From: Halisarca cf. caerulea
Taxonomy: Eukaryota; Porifera; Demospongiae; Chondrillida; Halisarcidae
DNA length: 64,000 nt
Reading direction: 5' to 3'
Assembly: GCA_963170055.1 (NCBI GenBank)
Contig: CAUJGJ010000029.1
Location: 124,001-188,000 of the forward strand
The translations under genes were made by a program, and so were the position numbers. A model generated the notes under the pieces. That model did no database searches. It worked only from the letters and a program-made list of their open reading frames with translations, and had not been told where the DNA came from. Numbering within the stretch: the first letter of the stretch is position 1; each line of letters opens with the position of its first letter. Shown here in pieces: positions 1 to 15,000 of the stretch.

Positions 1-3000
1 TTCTTAGTTAGTTAAAATTAGTATTTCATTTGTCATATCTTACGAACATTGCCAATTTTGCACTTTGCCTAATTTTAAAGTTATGTTTCTAACTTTATCT
101 TTGCGATAAATATTATTTAAACTTTGTAATCTTTTCAACTTAACTTTCTTAGATAGTTAAAATTAGTATTTCATTTGTCATATCTTACGAACATTGCCAA
201 TTTTGCACTTTGCCTAATTTTAAAGTTATGTTTCTAACTTTATCTTTGCGATAAATATTATTTAAACTTTTTAATCTTTTAAACTTAACTTTCTTAGTTA
301 GTTAAAATTAGTATTTCATTTGTCATATCTTACGAACTTTGCCAATTTTGCACTTTGCCTAATTTTAAAGTTATGTTTCTAACTTTATCTTTGCGATAAA
401 TATTATTTAAACTTTGTAATCTTTTAAACTTAACTTTCTTAGATAGTTAAAATTAGTATTTCATTTGTCATATCTTACGAACATTGCCAATTTTGCACTT
501 TGCCTAATTTTAAAGTTATGTTTCTAACTTTATCTTTGCGATAAATATTATTTAAACTTTCTAACGTTTTAAACTTAACTTTCTTAGATAGTTAAAAGTA
601 GTATTTCATTTGTCATATCTTACGAACTTTGCCAATTTTGCACTTTGCCTAATTTTAAAGTTATGTTTCTAACTTTATCTTTGCGATAAATATTATTTAA
701 ACTTTTTAATCTTTTAAACTTAACTTTCTTAGTTAGTTAAAATTAGTATTTCATTTGTCATATCTTACGAACATTGCCAATTTTGCACTTTGCCTAATTT
801 TAAAGTTATGTTTCTAACTTTATCTTTGCGATAAATATTATTTAAACTTTGTAATCTTTTCAACTTAACTTTCTTAGATAGTTAAAATTAGTATTTCATT
901 TGTCATATCTTACGAACATTGCCAATTTTGCACTTTGCCTAATTTTAAAGTTATGTTTCTAACTTTATCTTTGCGATAAATATTATTTAAACTTTTTAAT
1001 CTTTTAAACTTAACTTTCTTAGTTAGTTAAAATTAGTATTTCATTTGTCATATCTTACGAACTTTGCCAATTTTGCACTTTGCCTAATTTTAAAGTTATG
1101 TTTCTAACTTTATCTTTGCGATAAATATTATTTAAACTTTGTAACGTTTTAAACTTAACTTTCTTAGTTAGTTAAAATTAGTATTTCATTTGTCATATCT
1201 TACGAACATTGCCAATTTTGCACTTTGCCTAATTTTAAAGTTATGTTTCTAACTTTATCTTTGCGATAAATATTATTTAAACTTTGTAATCTTTTCAACT
1301 TAACTTTCTTAGATAGTTAAAATTAGTATTTCATTTGTCATATCTTACGAACATTGCCAATTTTGCACTTTGCCTAATTTTAAAGTTATGTTTCTAACTT
1401 TATCTTTGCGATAAATATTATTTAAACTTTTTAATCTTTTAAACTTAACTTTCTTAGTTAGTTAAAATTAGTATTTCATTTGTCATATCTTACGAACTTT
1501 GCCAATTTTGCACTTTGCCTAATTTTAAAGTTATGTTTCTAACTTTATCTTTGCGATAAATATTATTTAAACTTTGTAATCTTTTAAACTTAACTTTCTT
1601 AGATAGTTAAAATTAGTATTTCATTTGTCATATCTTACGAACATTGCCAATTTTGCACTTTGCCTAATTTTAAAGTTATGTTTCTAACTTTATCTTTGCG
1701 ATAAATATTATTTAAACTTTCTAACGTTTTAAACTTAACTTTCTTAGATAGTTAAAAGTAGTATTTCATTTGTCATATCTTACGAACTTTGCCAATTTTG
1801 CACTTTGCCTAATTTTAAAGTTATGTTTCTAACTTTATCTTTGCGATAAATATTATTTAAACTTTTTAATCTTTTAAACTTAACTTTCTTAGTTAGTTAA
1901 AATTAGTATTTCATTTGTCATATCTTACGAACTTTGCCAATTTTGCACTTTGCCTAATTTTAAAGTTATGTTTCTAACTTTATCTTTGCGATAAATATTA
2001 TTTAAACTTTGTAATCTTTTAAACTTAACTTTCTTAGATAGTTAAAATTAGTATTTCATTTGTCATATCTTACGAGCATTGCCAATTTTGCACTTTGCCT
2101 AATTTTAAAGTTATGTTTCTAACTTTATCTTTGCGATAAATATTATTTAAACTTTGTAAAGTTTTAAACTTAACTTTCTTAGATAGTTAAAAGTAGTATT
2201 TCTTTTGTCATATCTTACGAACTTTGCCAATTTTGCACTTTGCCTAATTTTAAAGTTATGTTTCTAACTTTATCTTTGCGATAAATATTATTTAAACTTT
2301 GTAATCTTTTAAACTTAACTTTCTTAGTTAGTTAAAATTAGTATTTCATTTGTCATATCTTACGAACTTTGCCAATTTTGCACTTTGCCTAATTTTAAAG
2401 TTATGTTTCTAACTTTATCTTTGCGATAAATATTATTTAAACTTTGTAATCTTTTAAACTTAACTTTCTTAGATAGTTAAAATTAGTATTTCATTTGTCA
2501 TATCTTACGAACATTGCCAATTTTGCACTTTGCCTAATTTTAAAGTTATGTTTCTAACTTTATCTTTGCGATAAATATTATTTAAACTTTCTAACGTTTT
2601 AAACTTAACTTTCTTAGATAGTTAAAAGTAGTATTTCATTTGTCATATCTTACGAACTTTGCCAATTTTGCACTTTGCCTAACTTTAAAGTTATGTTTCT
2701 AACTTTATCTTTGCGATAAATATTATTTAAACTTTGTAATCTTTTAAACTTAACTTTCTTAGTTAGTTAAAATTAGTATTTCATTTGTCATATCTTACGA
2801 ACTTTGCCAATTTTGCACTTTGCCTAATTTTAAAGTTATGTTTCTAACTTTATCTTTGCGATAAATATTATTTAAACTTTGTAATCTTTTAAACTTAACT
2901 TTCTTAGATAGTTAAAATTAGTATTTAATTTGTCATATCTTGCGAACATTGCCAATTTTGCACTTTGCCTAATTTTAAAGTTATGTTTCTAACTTTATCT

Positions 3001-6000
3001 TTGCGATAAATATTATTTAAACTTTGTAACGTTTTAAACTTAACTTTCTTAGATAGTTAAAAGTAGTATTTCATTTGTCATATCTTACGAACTTTGCCAA
3101 TTTTGCACTTTGCCTAATTTTAAAGTTATGTTTCTAACTTTATCTTTGCGATAAATATTATTTAAACTTTGTAATCTTTTAAACTTAACTTTCTTAGATA
3201 GTTAAAATTAGTATTTCATTTGTCATATCTTACGAACATTGCCAATTTTGCACTTTGCCTAATTTTAAAGTTATGTTTCTAACTTTATCTTTGCGATAAA
3301 TATTATTTAAACTTTCTAACGTTTTAAACTTAACTTTCTTAGATAGTTAAATGTAGTATTTCATTTGTCATATCTTACGAACTTTGCCAATTTTGCACTT
3401 TGCCTAATTTTAAAGTTATGTTTCTAACTTTATCTTTGCGATAAATATTATTTAAACTTTGTAATCTTTTAAACTTAACTTTCTTAGATAGTTAAAATTA
3501 GTATTTCATTTGTCATATCTTGCGAACATTGCCAATTTTGCACTTTGCCTAATTTTAAAGTTATGTTTCTAACTTTATCTTTGCGATAAATATTATTTAA
3601 ACTTTCTAACGTTTTAAACTTAACTTTCTTAGATAGTTAAATGTAGTATTTCATTTGTCATATCTTACGAACTTTGCCAATTTTGCACTTTGCCTAATTT
3701 TAAAGTTATGTTTCTAACTTTATCTTTGCGATAAATATTATTTAAACTTTCTAACGTTTTAAACTTAACTTTCTTAGTTAGTTAAAATTAGTATTTCATT
3801 TGTCATATCTTACGAACTTTGCCAATTTTGCACTTTGCCTAATTTTAAAGTTATGTTTCTAACTTTATCTTTGCGATAAATATTATTTAAACTTTCTAAC
3901 GTTTTAAACTTAACTTTCTTAGTTAGTTAAAATTAGTATTTCATTTGTCATATCTTACGAACTTTGCCAATTTTGCACTTTGCCTAATTTTAAAGTTATG
4001 TTTCTAACTTTATCTTTGCGATAAATATTATTTAAACTTTGTAACGTTTTAAACTTAACTTTCTTAGTTAGTTAAAATTAGTATTTCATTTGTCATATCT
4101 TACGAACTTTGCCAATTTTACACTTTGCCTAATTTTAAAGTTATGTTTCTAACTTTATCTTTGCGATAAATATTATTTAAACTTTCTAACGTTTTAAACT
4201 TAACTTTCTTAGATAGTTAAAAGTAGTATTTCATTTGTCATATCTTACGAACTTTGCCAATTTTGCACTTTGCCTAATTTTAAAGTTATGTTTCTAACTT
4301 TATCTTTGCGATAAATATTATTTAAACTTTGTAATCTTTTAAACTTAACTTTCTTAGTTAGTTAAAATTAGTATTTCATTTGTCATATCTTACGAACTTT
4401 GCCAATTTTGCACTTTGCCTAATTTTAAAGTTATGTTTCTAACTTTATCTTTGCGATAAATATTATTTAAACTTTGTAATCTTTTAAACTTAACTTTCTT
4501 AGATAGTTAAAATTAGTATTTCATTTGTCATATCTTACGAACATTGCCAATTTTGCACTTTGCCTAATTTTAAAGTTATGTTTCTAACTTTATCTTTGCG
4601 ATAAATATTATTTAAACTTTGTAATCTTTTAAACTTAACTTTCTTAGATAGTTAAAATTAGTATTTCATTTGTCATATCTTACGAACATTGCCAATTTTG
4701 CACTTTGTCTAATTTTAAAGTTATGTTTCTAACTTTATCTTTGCGATAAATATTATTTAAACTTTGTAATCTTTTAAACTTAACTTTCTTAGTTAGTTAA
4801 AATTAGTATTTCATTTGTCATATCTTACGAACTTTGCCAATTTTGCACTTTGCCTAATTTTAAAGTTATGTTTCTAACTTTATCTTTGCGATAAATATTA
4901 TTTAAACTTTGTAATCTTTTAAACTTAACTTTCTTAGATAGTTAAAATTAGTATTTCATTTGTCATATCTTACGAACTTTGCCAATTTTGCACTTTGCCT
5001 AATTTTAAAGTTATGTTTCTAACTTTATCTTTGCGATAAATATTATTTAAACTTTCTAACGTTTTAAACTTAACTTTCTTAGATAGTTAAAAGTAGTATT
5101 TCATTTGTCATATCTTACGAACTTTGCCAATTTTGCACTTTGCCTAATTTTAAAGTTATGTTTCTAACTTTATCTTTGCGATAAATATTATTTAAACTTT
5201 GTAATCTTTTAAACTTAACTTTCTTAGATAGTTAAAATTAGTATTTCATTTGTCATATCTTGCGAACATTGCCAATTTTGCACTTTGCCTAATTTTAAAG
5301 TTATGTTTCTAACTTTATCTTTGCGATAAATATTATTTAAACTTTCTAACGTTTTAAACTTAACTTTCTTAGATAGTTAAATGTAGTATTTCATTTGTCA
5401 TATCTTACGAACTTTGCCAATTTTGCACTTTGCCTAATTTTAAAGTTATGTTTCTAACTTTATCTTTGCGATAAATATTATTTAAACTTTCTAACGTTTT
5501 AAACTTAACTTTCTTAGTTAGTTAAAATTAGTATTTCATTTGTCATATCTTACGAACTTTGCCAATTTTGCACTTTGCCTAATTTTAAAGTTATGTTTCT
5601 AACTTTATCTTTGCGATAAATATTATTTAAACTTTCTAACGTTTTAAACTTAACTTTCTTAGTTAGTTAAAATTAGTATTTCATTTGTCATATCTTACGA
5701 ACTTTGCCAATTTTGCACTTTGCCTAATTTTAAAGTTATGTTTCTAACTTTATCTTTGCGATAAATATTATTTAAACTTTGTAACGTTTTAAACTTAACT
5801 TTCTTAGTTAGTTAAAATTAGTATTTCATTTGTCATATCTTACGAACTTTGCCAATTTTACACTTTGCCTAATTTTAAAGTTATGTTTCTAACTTTATCT
5901 TTGCGATAAATATTATTTAAACTTTCTAACGTTTTAAACTTAACTTTCTTAGATAGTTAAAAGTAGTATTTCATTTGTCATATCTTACGAACTTTGCCAA

Positions 6001-9000
6001 TTTTGCACTTTGCCTAATTTTAAAGTTATGTTTCTAACTTTATCTTTGCGATAAATATTATTTAAACTTTGTAATCTTTTAAACTTAACTTTCTTAGTTA
6101 GTTAAAATTAGTATTTCATTTGTCATATCTTACGAACTTTGCCAATTTTGCACTTTGCCTAATTTTAAAGTTATGTTTCTAACTTTATCTTTGCGATAAA
6201 TATTATTTAAACTTTGTAATCTTTTAAACTTAACTTTCTTAGATAGTTAAAATTAGTATTTCATTTGTCATATCTTACGAACATTGCCAATTTTGCACTT
6301 TGCCTAATTTTAAAGTTATGTTTCTAACTTTATCTTTGCGATAAATATTATTTAAACTTTGTAATCTTTTAAACTTAACTTTCTTAGATAGTTAAAATTA
6401 GTATTTCATTTGTCATATCTTACGAACATTGCCAATTTTGCACTTTGTCTAATTTTAAAGTTATGTTTCTAACTTTATCTTTGCGATAAATATTATTTAA
6501 ACTTTGTAATCTTTTAAACTTAACTTTCTTAGTTAGTTAAAATTAGTATTTCATTTGTCATATCTTACGAACTTTGCCAATTTTGCACTTTGCCTAATTT
6601 TAAAGTTATGTTTCTAACTTTATCTTTGCGATAAATATTATTTAAACTTTGTAATCTTTTAAACTTAACTTTCTTAGATAGTTAAAATTAGTATTTCATT
6701 TGTCATATCTTACGAACTTTGCCAATTTTGCACTTTGCCTAATTTTAAAGTTATGTTTCTAACTTTATCTTTGCGATAAATATTATTTAAACTTTCTAAC
6801 GTTTTAAACTTAACTTTCTTAGATAGTTAAAAGTAGTATTTCATTTGTCATATCTTACGAACTTTGCCAATTTTGCACTTTGCCTAATTTTAAAGTTATG
6901 TTTCTAACTTTATCTTTGCGATAAATATTATTTAAACTTTGTAATCTTTTAAACTTAACTTTCTTAGATAGTTAAAATTAGTATTTCATTTGTCATATCT
7001 TACGAACATTGCCAATTTTGCACTTTGCCTAATTTTAAAGTTATGTTTCTAACTTTATCTTTGCGATAAATATTATTTAAACTTTCTAACGTTTTAAACT
7101 TAACTTTCTTAGATAGTTAAATGTAGTATTTCATTTGTCATATCTTACGAACTTTGCCAATTTTGCACTTTGCCTAATTTTAAAGTTATGTTTCTAACTT
7201 TATCTTTGCGATAAATATTATTTAAACTTTGTAAGCTTTTAAACTTAACTTTCTTAGATAGTTAAAATTAGTATTTCATTTGTCATATCTTACGAACTTT
7301 GCCAATTTTGCACTTTGCCTAATTTTAAAGTTATGTTTCTAACTTTATCTTTGCGATAAATATTATTTAAACTTTGTAATCTTTTAAACTTAACTTTCTT
7401 AGTTAGTTAAAATTAGTATTTCATTTGTCATATCTTACGAACTTTGCCAATTTTGCACTTTGCCTAATTTTAAAGTTATGTTTCTAACTTTATCTTTGCG
7501 ATAAATATTATTTAAACTTTGTAAGCTTTTAAACTTAACTTTCTTAGTTAGTTAAAATTAGTATTTCATTTGTCATATCTTACGAACTTTGCCAATTTTG
7601 CACTTTGCCTAATTTTAAAGTTATGTTTCTAACTTTATCTTTGCGATAAATATTATTTAAACTTTCTAACGTTTTAAACTTAACTTTCTTAGTTAGTTAA
7701 AATTAGTATTTCATTTGTCATATCTTACGAACTTTGCCAATTTTGCACTTTGCCTAATTTTAAAGTTATGTTTCTAACTTTATCTTTGCGATAAATATTA
7801 TTTAAACTTTGTAACGTTTTAAACTTAACTTTCTTAGTTAGTTAAAATTAGTATTTCATTTGTCATATCTTACGAACTTTGCCAATTTTGCACTTTGCCT
7901 AATTTTAAAGTTGTTTCTAACTTTATCTTTGCGATAAATATTATTTAAACTTTGTAAGCTTTTAAACTTAACTTTCTTAGATAGTTAAAATTAGTATTTC
8001 ATTTGTCATATCTTACGAACTTTGCCAATTTTGCACTTTGCCTAATTTTAAAGTTGTTTCTAACTTTATCTTTGCGATAAATATTATTTAAACTTTGTAA
8101 GCTTTTAAACTTAACTTTCTTAGATAGTTAAAATTAGTATTTCATTTGTCATATCTTACGAACTTTGCCAATTTTGCACTTTGCCTAATTTTAAAGTTAT
8201 GTTTCTAACTTTATCTTTGCGATAAATATTATTTAAACTTTGTAATCTTTTAAACTTAACTTTCTTAGATAGTTAAAATTAGTATTTCATTTGTCATATC
8301 TTACGAACATTGCCAATTTTGCACTTTGACTAATTTTAAAGTTATGTTTCTAACTTTATCTTTGCGATAAATATTATTTAAACTTTCTAACGTTTTAAAC
8401 TTAACTTTCTTAGATAGTTAAAAGTAGTATTTCATTTGTCATATCTTACGAACTTTGCCAATTTTGCACTTTGCCTAACTTTAAAGTTATGTTTCTAACT
8501 TTATCTTTGCGATAAATATTATTTAAACTTTGTAATCTTTTAAACTTAACTTTCTTAGTTAGTTAAAATTAGTATTTCATTTGTCATATCTTACGAACTT
8601 TGCCAATTTTGCACTTTGACTAATTTTAAAGTTATGTTTCTAACTTTATCTTTGCGATAAATATTATTTAAACTTTCTAACGTTTTAAACTTAACTTTCT
8701 TAGATAGTTAAAAGTAGTATTTCATTTGTCATATCTTACGAACTTTGCCAATTTTGCACTTTGCCTAACTTTAAAGTTATGTTTCTAACTTTATCTTTGC
8801 GATAAATATTATTTAAACTTTGTAATCTTTTAAACTTAACTTTCTTAGTTAGTTAAAATTAGTATTTCATTTGTCATATCTTACGAACTTTGCCAATTTT
8901 GCACTTTGCCTAACTTTAAAGTTATGTTTCTAACTTTATCTTTGCGATAAATATTATTTAAACTTTGTAATCTTTTAAACTTAACTTACTTAGTTAGTTA

Positions 9001-12000
9001 AAATTAGTATTTCATTTGTCATATCTTACGAACTTTGCCAATTTTGCACTTTGCCTAATTTTAAAGTTATGTTTCTAACTTTATCTTTGCGATAAATATT
9101 ATTTAAACTTTGTAACGTTTTAAACTTAACTTTCTTAGTTAGTTAAAATTAGTATTTCATTTGTCATATCTTACGAACTTTGCCAATTTTGCACTTTGCC
9201 TAATTTTAAAGTTATGTTTCTAACTTTATCTTTGCGATAAATATTATTTAAACTTTGTAACGTTTTAAACTTAACTTTCTTAGATAGTTAAAAGTAGTAT
9301 TTCATTTGTCATATCTTACGAACTTTGCCAATTTTGCACTTTGCCTAATTTTAAAGTTATGTTTCTAACTTTATCTTTGCGATAAATATTATTTAAACTT
9401 TGTAAGCTTTTAAACTTAACTTTCTTAGATAGTTAAAATTAGTATTTCATTTGTCATATCTTACGAACTTTGCCAATTTTGCACTTTGCCTAATTTTAAA
9501 GTTATGTTTCTAACTTTATCTTTGCGATAAATATTATTTAAACTTTGTAATCTTTTAAACTTAACTTTCTTAGATAGTTAAAAGTAGTATTTCATTTGTC
9601 ATATCTTACGAACTTTGCCAATTTTGCACTTTGCCTAATTTTAAAGTTATGTTTCTAACTTTATCTTTGCGATAAATATTATTTAAACTTTGTAATCTTT
9701 TAAACTTAACTTTCTTAGTTAGTTAAAATTAGTATTTCATTTGTCATATCTTACGAACTTTGCCAATTTTGCACTTTGCCTAATTTTAAAGTTATGTTTC
9801 TAACTTTATCTTTGCGATAAATATTATTTAAACTTTGTAATCTTTTAAACTTAACTTTGTTAGATAGTTAAAATTAGTATTTCATTTGTCATATCTTACG
9901 AACATTGCCAATTTTGCACTTTGACTAATTTTAAAGTTATGTTTCTAACTTTATCTTTGCGATAAATATTATTTAAACTTTCTAACGTTTTAAACTTAAC
10001 TTTCTTAGATAGTTAAAAGTAGTATTTCATTTGTCATATCTTACGAACTTTGCCAATTTTGCACTTTGCCTAACTTTAAAGTTATGTTTCTAACTTTATC
10101 TTTGCGATAAATATTATTTAAACTTTGTAATCTTTTAAACTTAACTTTCTTAGTTAGTTAAAATTAGTATTTCATTTGTCATATCTTACGAACTTTGCCA
10201 ATTTTGCACTTTGCCTAACTTTAAAGTTATGTTTCTAACTTTATCTTTGCGATAAATATTATTTAAACTTTGTAATCTTTTAAACTTAACTTTCTTAGTT
10301 AGTTAAAATTAGTATTTCATTTGTCATATCTTACGAACTTTGCCAATTTTGCACTTTGCCTAATTTTAAAGTTATGTTTCTAACTTTATCTTTGCGATAA
10401 ATATTATTTAAACTTTGTAACGTTTTAAACTTAACTTTCTTAGTTAGTTAAAATTAGTATTTCATTTGTCATATCTTACGAACTTTGCCAATTTTGCACT
10501 TTGCCTAATTTTAAAGTTATGTTTCTAACTTTATCTTTGCGATAAATATTATTTAAACTTTCTAACGTTTTAAACTTAACTTTCTTAGTTAGTTAAAATT
10601 AGTATTTCATTTGTCATATCTTACGAACTTTGCCAATTTTGCACTTTGCCTAATTTTAAAGTTATGTTTCTAACTTTATCTTTGCGATAAATATTATTTA
10701 AACTTTGTAACGTTTTAAACTTAACTTTCTTAGTTAGTTAAAATTAGTATTTCATTTGTCATATCTTACGAACTTTGCCAATTTTGCACTTTGCCTAATT
10801 TTAAAGTTATGTTTCTAACTTTATCTTTGCGATAAATATTATTTAAACTTTCTAACGTTTTAAACTTAACTTTCTTAGATAGTTAAAAGTAGTATTTCAT
10901 TTGTCATATCTTACGAACTTTGCCAATTTTGCACTTTGCCTAATTTTAAAGTTGTTTCTAACTTTATCTTTGCGATAAATATTATTTAAACTTTCTAACG
11001 TTTTAAACTTAACTTTCTTAGTTAGTTAAAATTAGTATTTCATTTGTCATATCTTACGAACTTTGCCAATTTTGCACTTTGCCTAATTTTAAAGTTATGT
11101 TTCTAACTTTATCTTTGCGATAAATATTATTTAAACTTTGTAATCTTTTAAACTTAACTTTCTTAGTTAGTTAAAATTAGTATTTCATTTGTCATATCTT
11201 ACGAACTTTGCCAATTTTGCACTTTGCCTAATTTTAAAGTTATGTTTCTAACTTTATCTTTGCGATAAATATTATTTAAACTTTGTAATCTTTTAAACTT
11301 AACTTTCTTAGATAGTTAAAATTAGTATTTCATTTGTCATATCTTACGAACATTGCCAATTTTGCACTTTGACTAATTTTAAAGTTATGTTTCTAACTTT
11401 ATCTTTGCGATAAATATTATTTAAACTTTCTAACGTTTTAAACTTAACTTTCTTAGATAGTTAAAAGTAGTATTTCATTTGTCATATCTTACGAACTTTG
11501 CCAATTTTGCACTTTGCCTAACTTTAAAGTTATGTTTCTAACTTTATCTTTGCGATAAATATTATTTAAACTTTGTAATCTTTTAAACTTAACTTTCTTA
11601 GTTAGTTAAAATTAGTATTTCATTTGTCATATCTTACGAACTTTGCCAATTTTGCACTTTGCCTAACTTTAAAGTTATGTTTCTAACTTTATCTTTGCGA
11701 TAAATATTATTTAAACTTTGTAATCTTTTAAACTTAACTTACTTAGTTAGTTAAAATTAGTATTTCATTTGTCATATCTTACGAACTTTGCCAATTTTGC
11801 ACTTTGCCTAATTTTAAAGTTATGTTTCTAACTTTATCTTTGCGATAAATATTATTTAAACTTTGTAACGTTTTAAACTTAACTTTCTTAGATAGTTAAA
11901 AGTAGTATTTCATTTGTCATATCTTACGAACTTTGCCAATTTTGCACTTTGCCTAATTTTAAAGTTATGTTTCTAACTTTATCTTTGCGATAAATATTAT

Positions 12001-15000
12001 TTAAACTTTGTAATCTTTTAAACTTAACTTTCTTAGATAGTTAAAAGTAGTATTTCATTTGTCATATCTTACGAACTTTGCCAATTTTGCACTTTGCCTA
12101 ATTTTAAAGTTATGTTTCTAACTTTATCTTTGCGATAAATATTATTTAAACTTTGTAATCTTTTAAACTTAACTTTCTTAGATAGTTAAAATTAGTATTT
12201 CATTTGTCATATCTTACGAACATTGCCAATTTTGCACTTTGACTAATTTTAAAGTTATGTTTCTAACTTTATCTTTGCGATAAATATTATTTAAACTTTC
12301 TAACGTTTTAAACTTAACTTTCTTAGTTAGTTAAAATTAGTATTTCATTTGTCATATCTTACGAACTTTGCCAATTTTGCACTTTGCCTAATTTTAAAGT
12401 TATGTTTCTAACTTTATCTTTGCGATAAATATTATTTAAACTTTCTAACGTTTTAAACTTAACTTTCTTAGTTAGTTAAAATTAGTATTTCATTTGTCAT
12501 ATCTTACGAACTTTGCCAATTTTGCACTTTGCCTAATTTTAAAGTTATGTTTCTAACTTTATCTTTGCGATAAATATTATTTAAACTTTCTAACGTTTTA
12601 AACTTAACTTTCTTAGATAGTTAAAAGTAGTATTTCATTTGTCATATCTTACGAACTTTGCCAATTTTGCACTTTGCCTAATTTTAAAGTTGTTTCTAAC
12701 TTTATCTTTGCGATAAATATTATTTAAACTTTGTAACGTTTTAAACTTAACTTTCTTAGTTAGTTAAAATTAGTATTTCATTTGTCATATCTTACGAACT
12801 TTGCCAATTTTGCACTTTGCCTAATTTTAAAGTTATGTTTCTAACTTTATCTTTGCGATAAATATTATTTAAACTTTGTAACGTTTTAAACTTAACTTTC
12901 TTAGTTAGTTAAAATTAGTATTTCATTTGTCATATCTTACGAACATTGCCAATTTTGCACTTTGACTAATTTTAAAGTTATGTTTCTAACTTTATCTTTG
13001 CGATAAATATTATTTAAACTTTCTAACGTTTTAAACTTAACTTTCTTAGATAGTTAAAAGTAGTATTTCATTTGTCATATCTTACGAACTTTGCCAATTT
13101 TGCACTTTGCCTAACTTTAAAGTTATGTTTCTAACTTTATCTTTGCGATAAATATTATTTAAACTTTGTAATCTTTTAAACTTAACTTTCTTAGTTAGTT
13201 AAAATTAGTATTTCATTTGTCATATCTTACGAACTTTGCCAATTTTGCACTTTGCCTAATTTTAAAGTTATGTTTCTAACTTTATCTTTGCGATAAATAT
13301 TATTTAAACTTTGTAAGCTTTTAAACTTAACTTTCTTAGATAGTTAAAATTAGTATTTCATTTGTCATATCTTACGAACTTTGCCAATTTTGCACTTTGC
13401 CTAATTTTAAAGTTATGTTTCTAACTTTATCTTTGCGATAAATATTATTTAAACTTTGTAATCTTTTAAACTTAACTTTCTTAGATAGTTAAAATTAGTA
13501 TTTCATTTGTCATATCTTACGAACATTGCCAATTTTGCACTTTGACTAATTTTAAAGTTATGTTTCTAACTTTATCTTTGCGATAAATATTATTTAAACT
13601 TTCTAACGTTTTAAACTTAACTTTCTTAGATAGTTAAAAGTAGTATTTCATTTGTCATATCTTACGAACATTGCCAATTTTGCACTTTGCCTAACTTTAA
13701 AGTTATGTTTCTAACTTTATCTTTGCGATAAATATTATTTAAACTTTGTAATCTTTTAAACTTAACTTTCTTAGTTAGTTAAAATTAGTATTTCATTTGT
13801 CATATCTTACGAACTTTGCCAATTTTGCACTTTGCCTAATTTTAAAGTTATGTTTCTAACTTTATCTTTGCGATAAATATTATTTAAACTTTGTAAGCTT
13901 TTAAACTTAACTTTCTTAGATAGTTAAAATTAGTATTTCATTTGTCATATCTTACGAACTTTGCCAATTTTGCACTTTGCCTAATTTTAAAGTTATGTTT
14001 CTAACTTTATCTTTGCGATAAATATTATTTAAACTTTGTAATCTTTTAAACTTAACTTTCTTAGATAGTTAAAATTAGTATTTCATTTGTCATATTTTAC
14101 GAACATTGCCAATTTTGCACTTTGACTAATTTTAAAGTTATGTTTCTAACTTTATCTTTGCGATAAATATTATTTAAACTTTCTAACGTTTTAAACTTAA
14201 CTTTCTTAGATAGTTAAAAGTAGTATTTCATTTGTCATATCTTACGAACATTGCCAATTTTGCACTTTGCCTAATTTTAAAGTTATGTTTCTAACTTTAT
14301 CTTTGCGATAAATATTATTTAAACTTTCTAACGTTTTAAACTTAACTTTCTTAGATAGTTAAAAGTAGTATTTCATTTGTCATATCTTACGAACTTTGCC
14401 AATTTTGCACTTTGCCTAATTTTAAAGTTATGTTTCTAACTTTATCTTTGCGATAAATATTATTTAAACTTTTTAATCTTTTAAACTTAACTTTCTTAGT
14501 TAGTTAAAATTAGTATTTCATTTGTCATATCTTACGAACTTTGCCAATTTTGCACTTTGCCTAATTTTAAAGTTATGTTTCTAACTTTATCTTTGCGATA
14601 AATATTATTTAAACTTTGTAATCTTTTAAACTTAACTTTCTTAGTTAGTTAAAATTAGTATTTCATTTGTCATATCTTACGAACTTTGCCAATTTTGCAC
14701 TTTGCCTAATTTTAAAGTTATGTTTCTAACTTTATCTTTGCGATAAATATTATTTAAACTTTGTAATCTTTTAAACTTAACTTTCTTAGATAGTTAAAAT
14801 TAGTATTTCATTTGTCATATCTTACGAACATTGCCAATTTTGCACTTTGCCTAATTTTAAAGTTATGTTTCTAACTTTATCTTTGCGATAAATATTATTT
14901 AAACTTTCTAACGTTTTAAACTTAACTTTCTTAGATAGTTAAAAGTAGTATTTCATTTGTCATATCTTACGAACTTTGCCAATTTTGCACTTTGCCTAAT

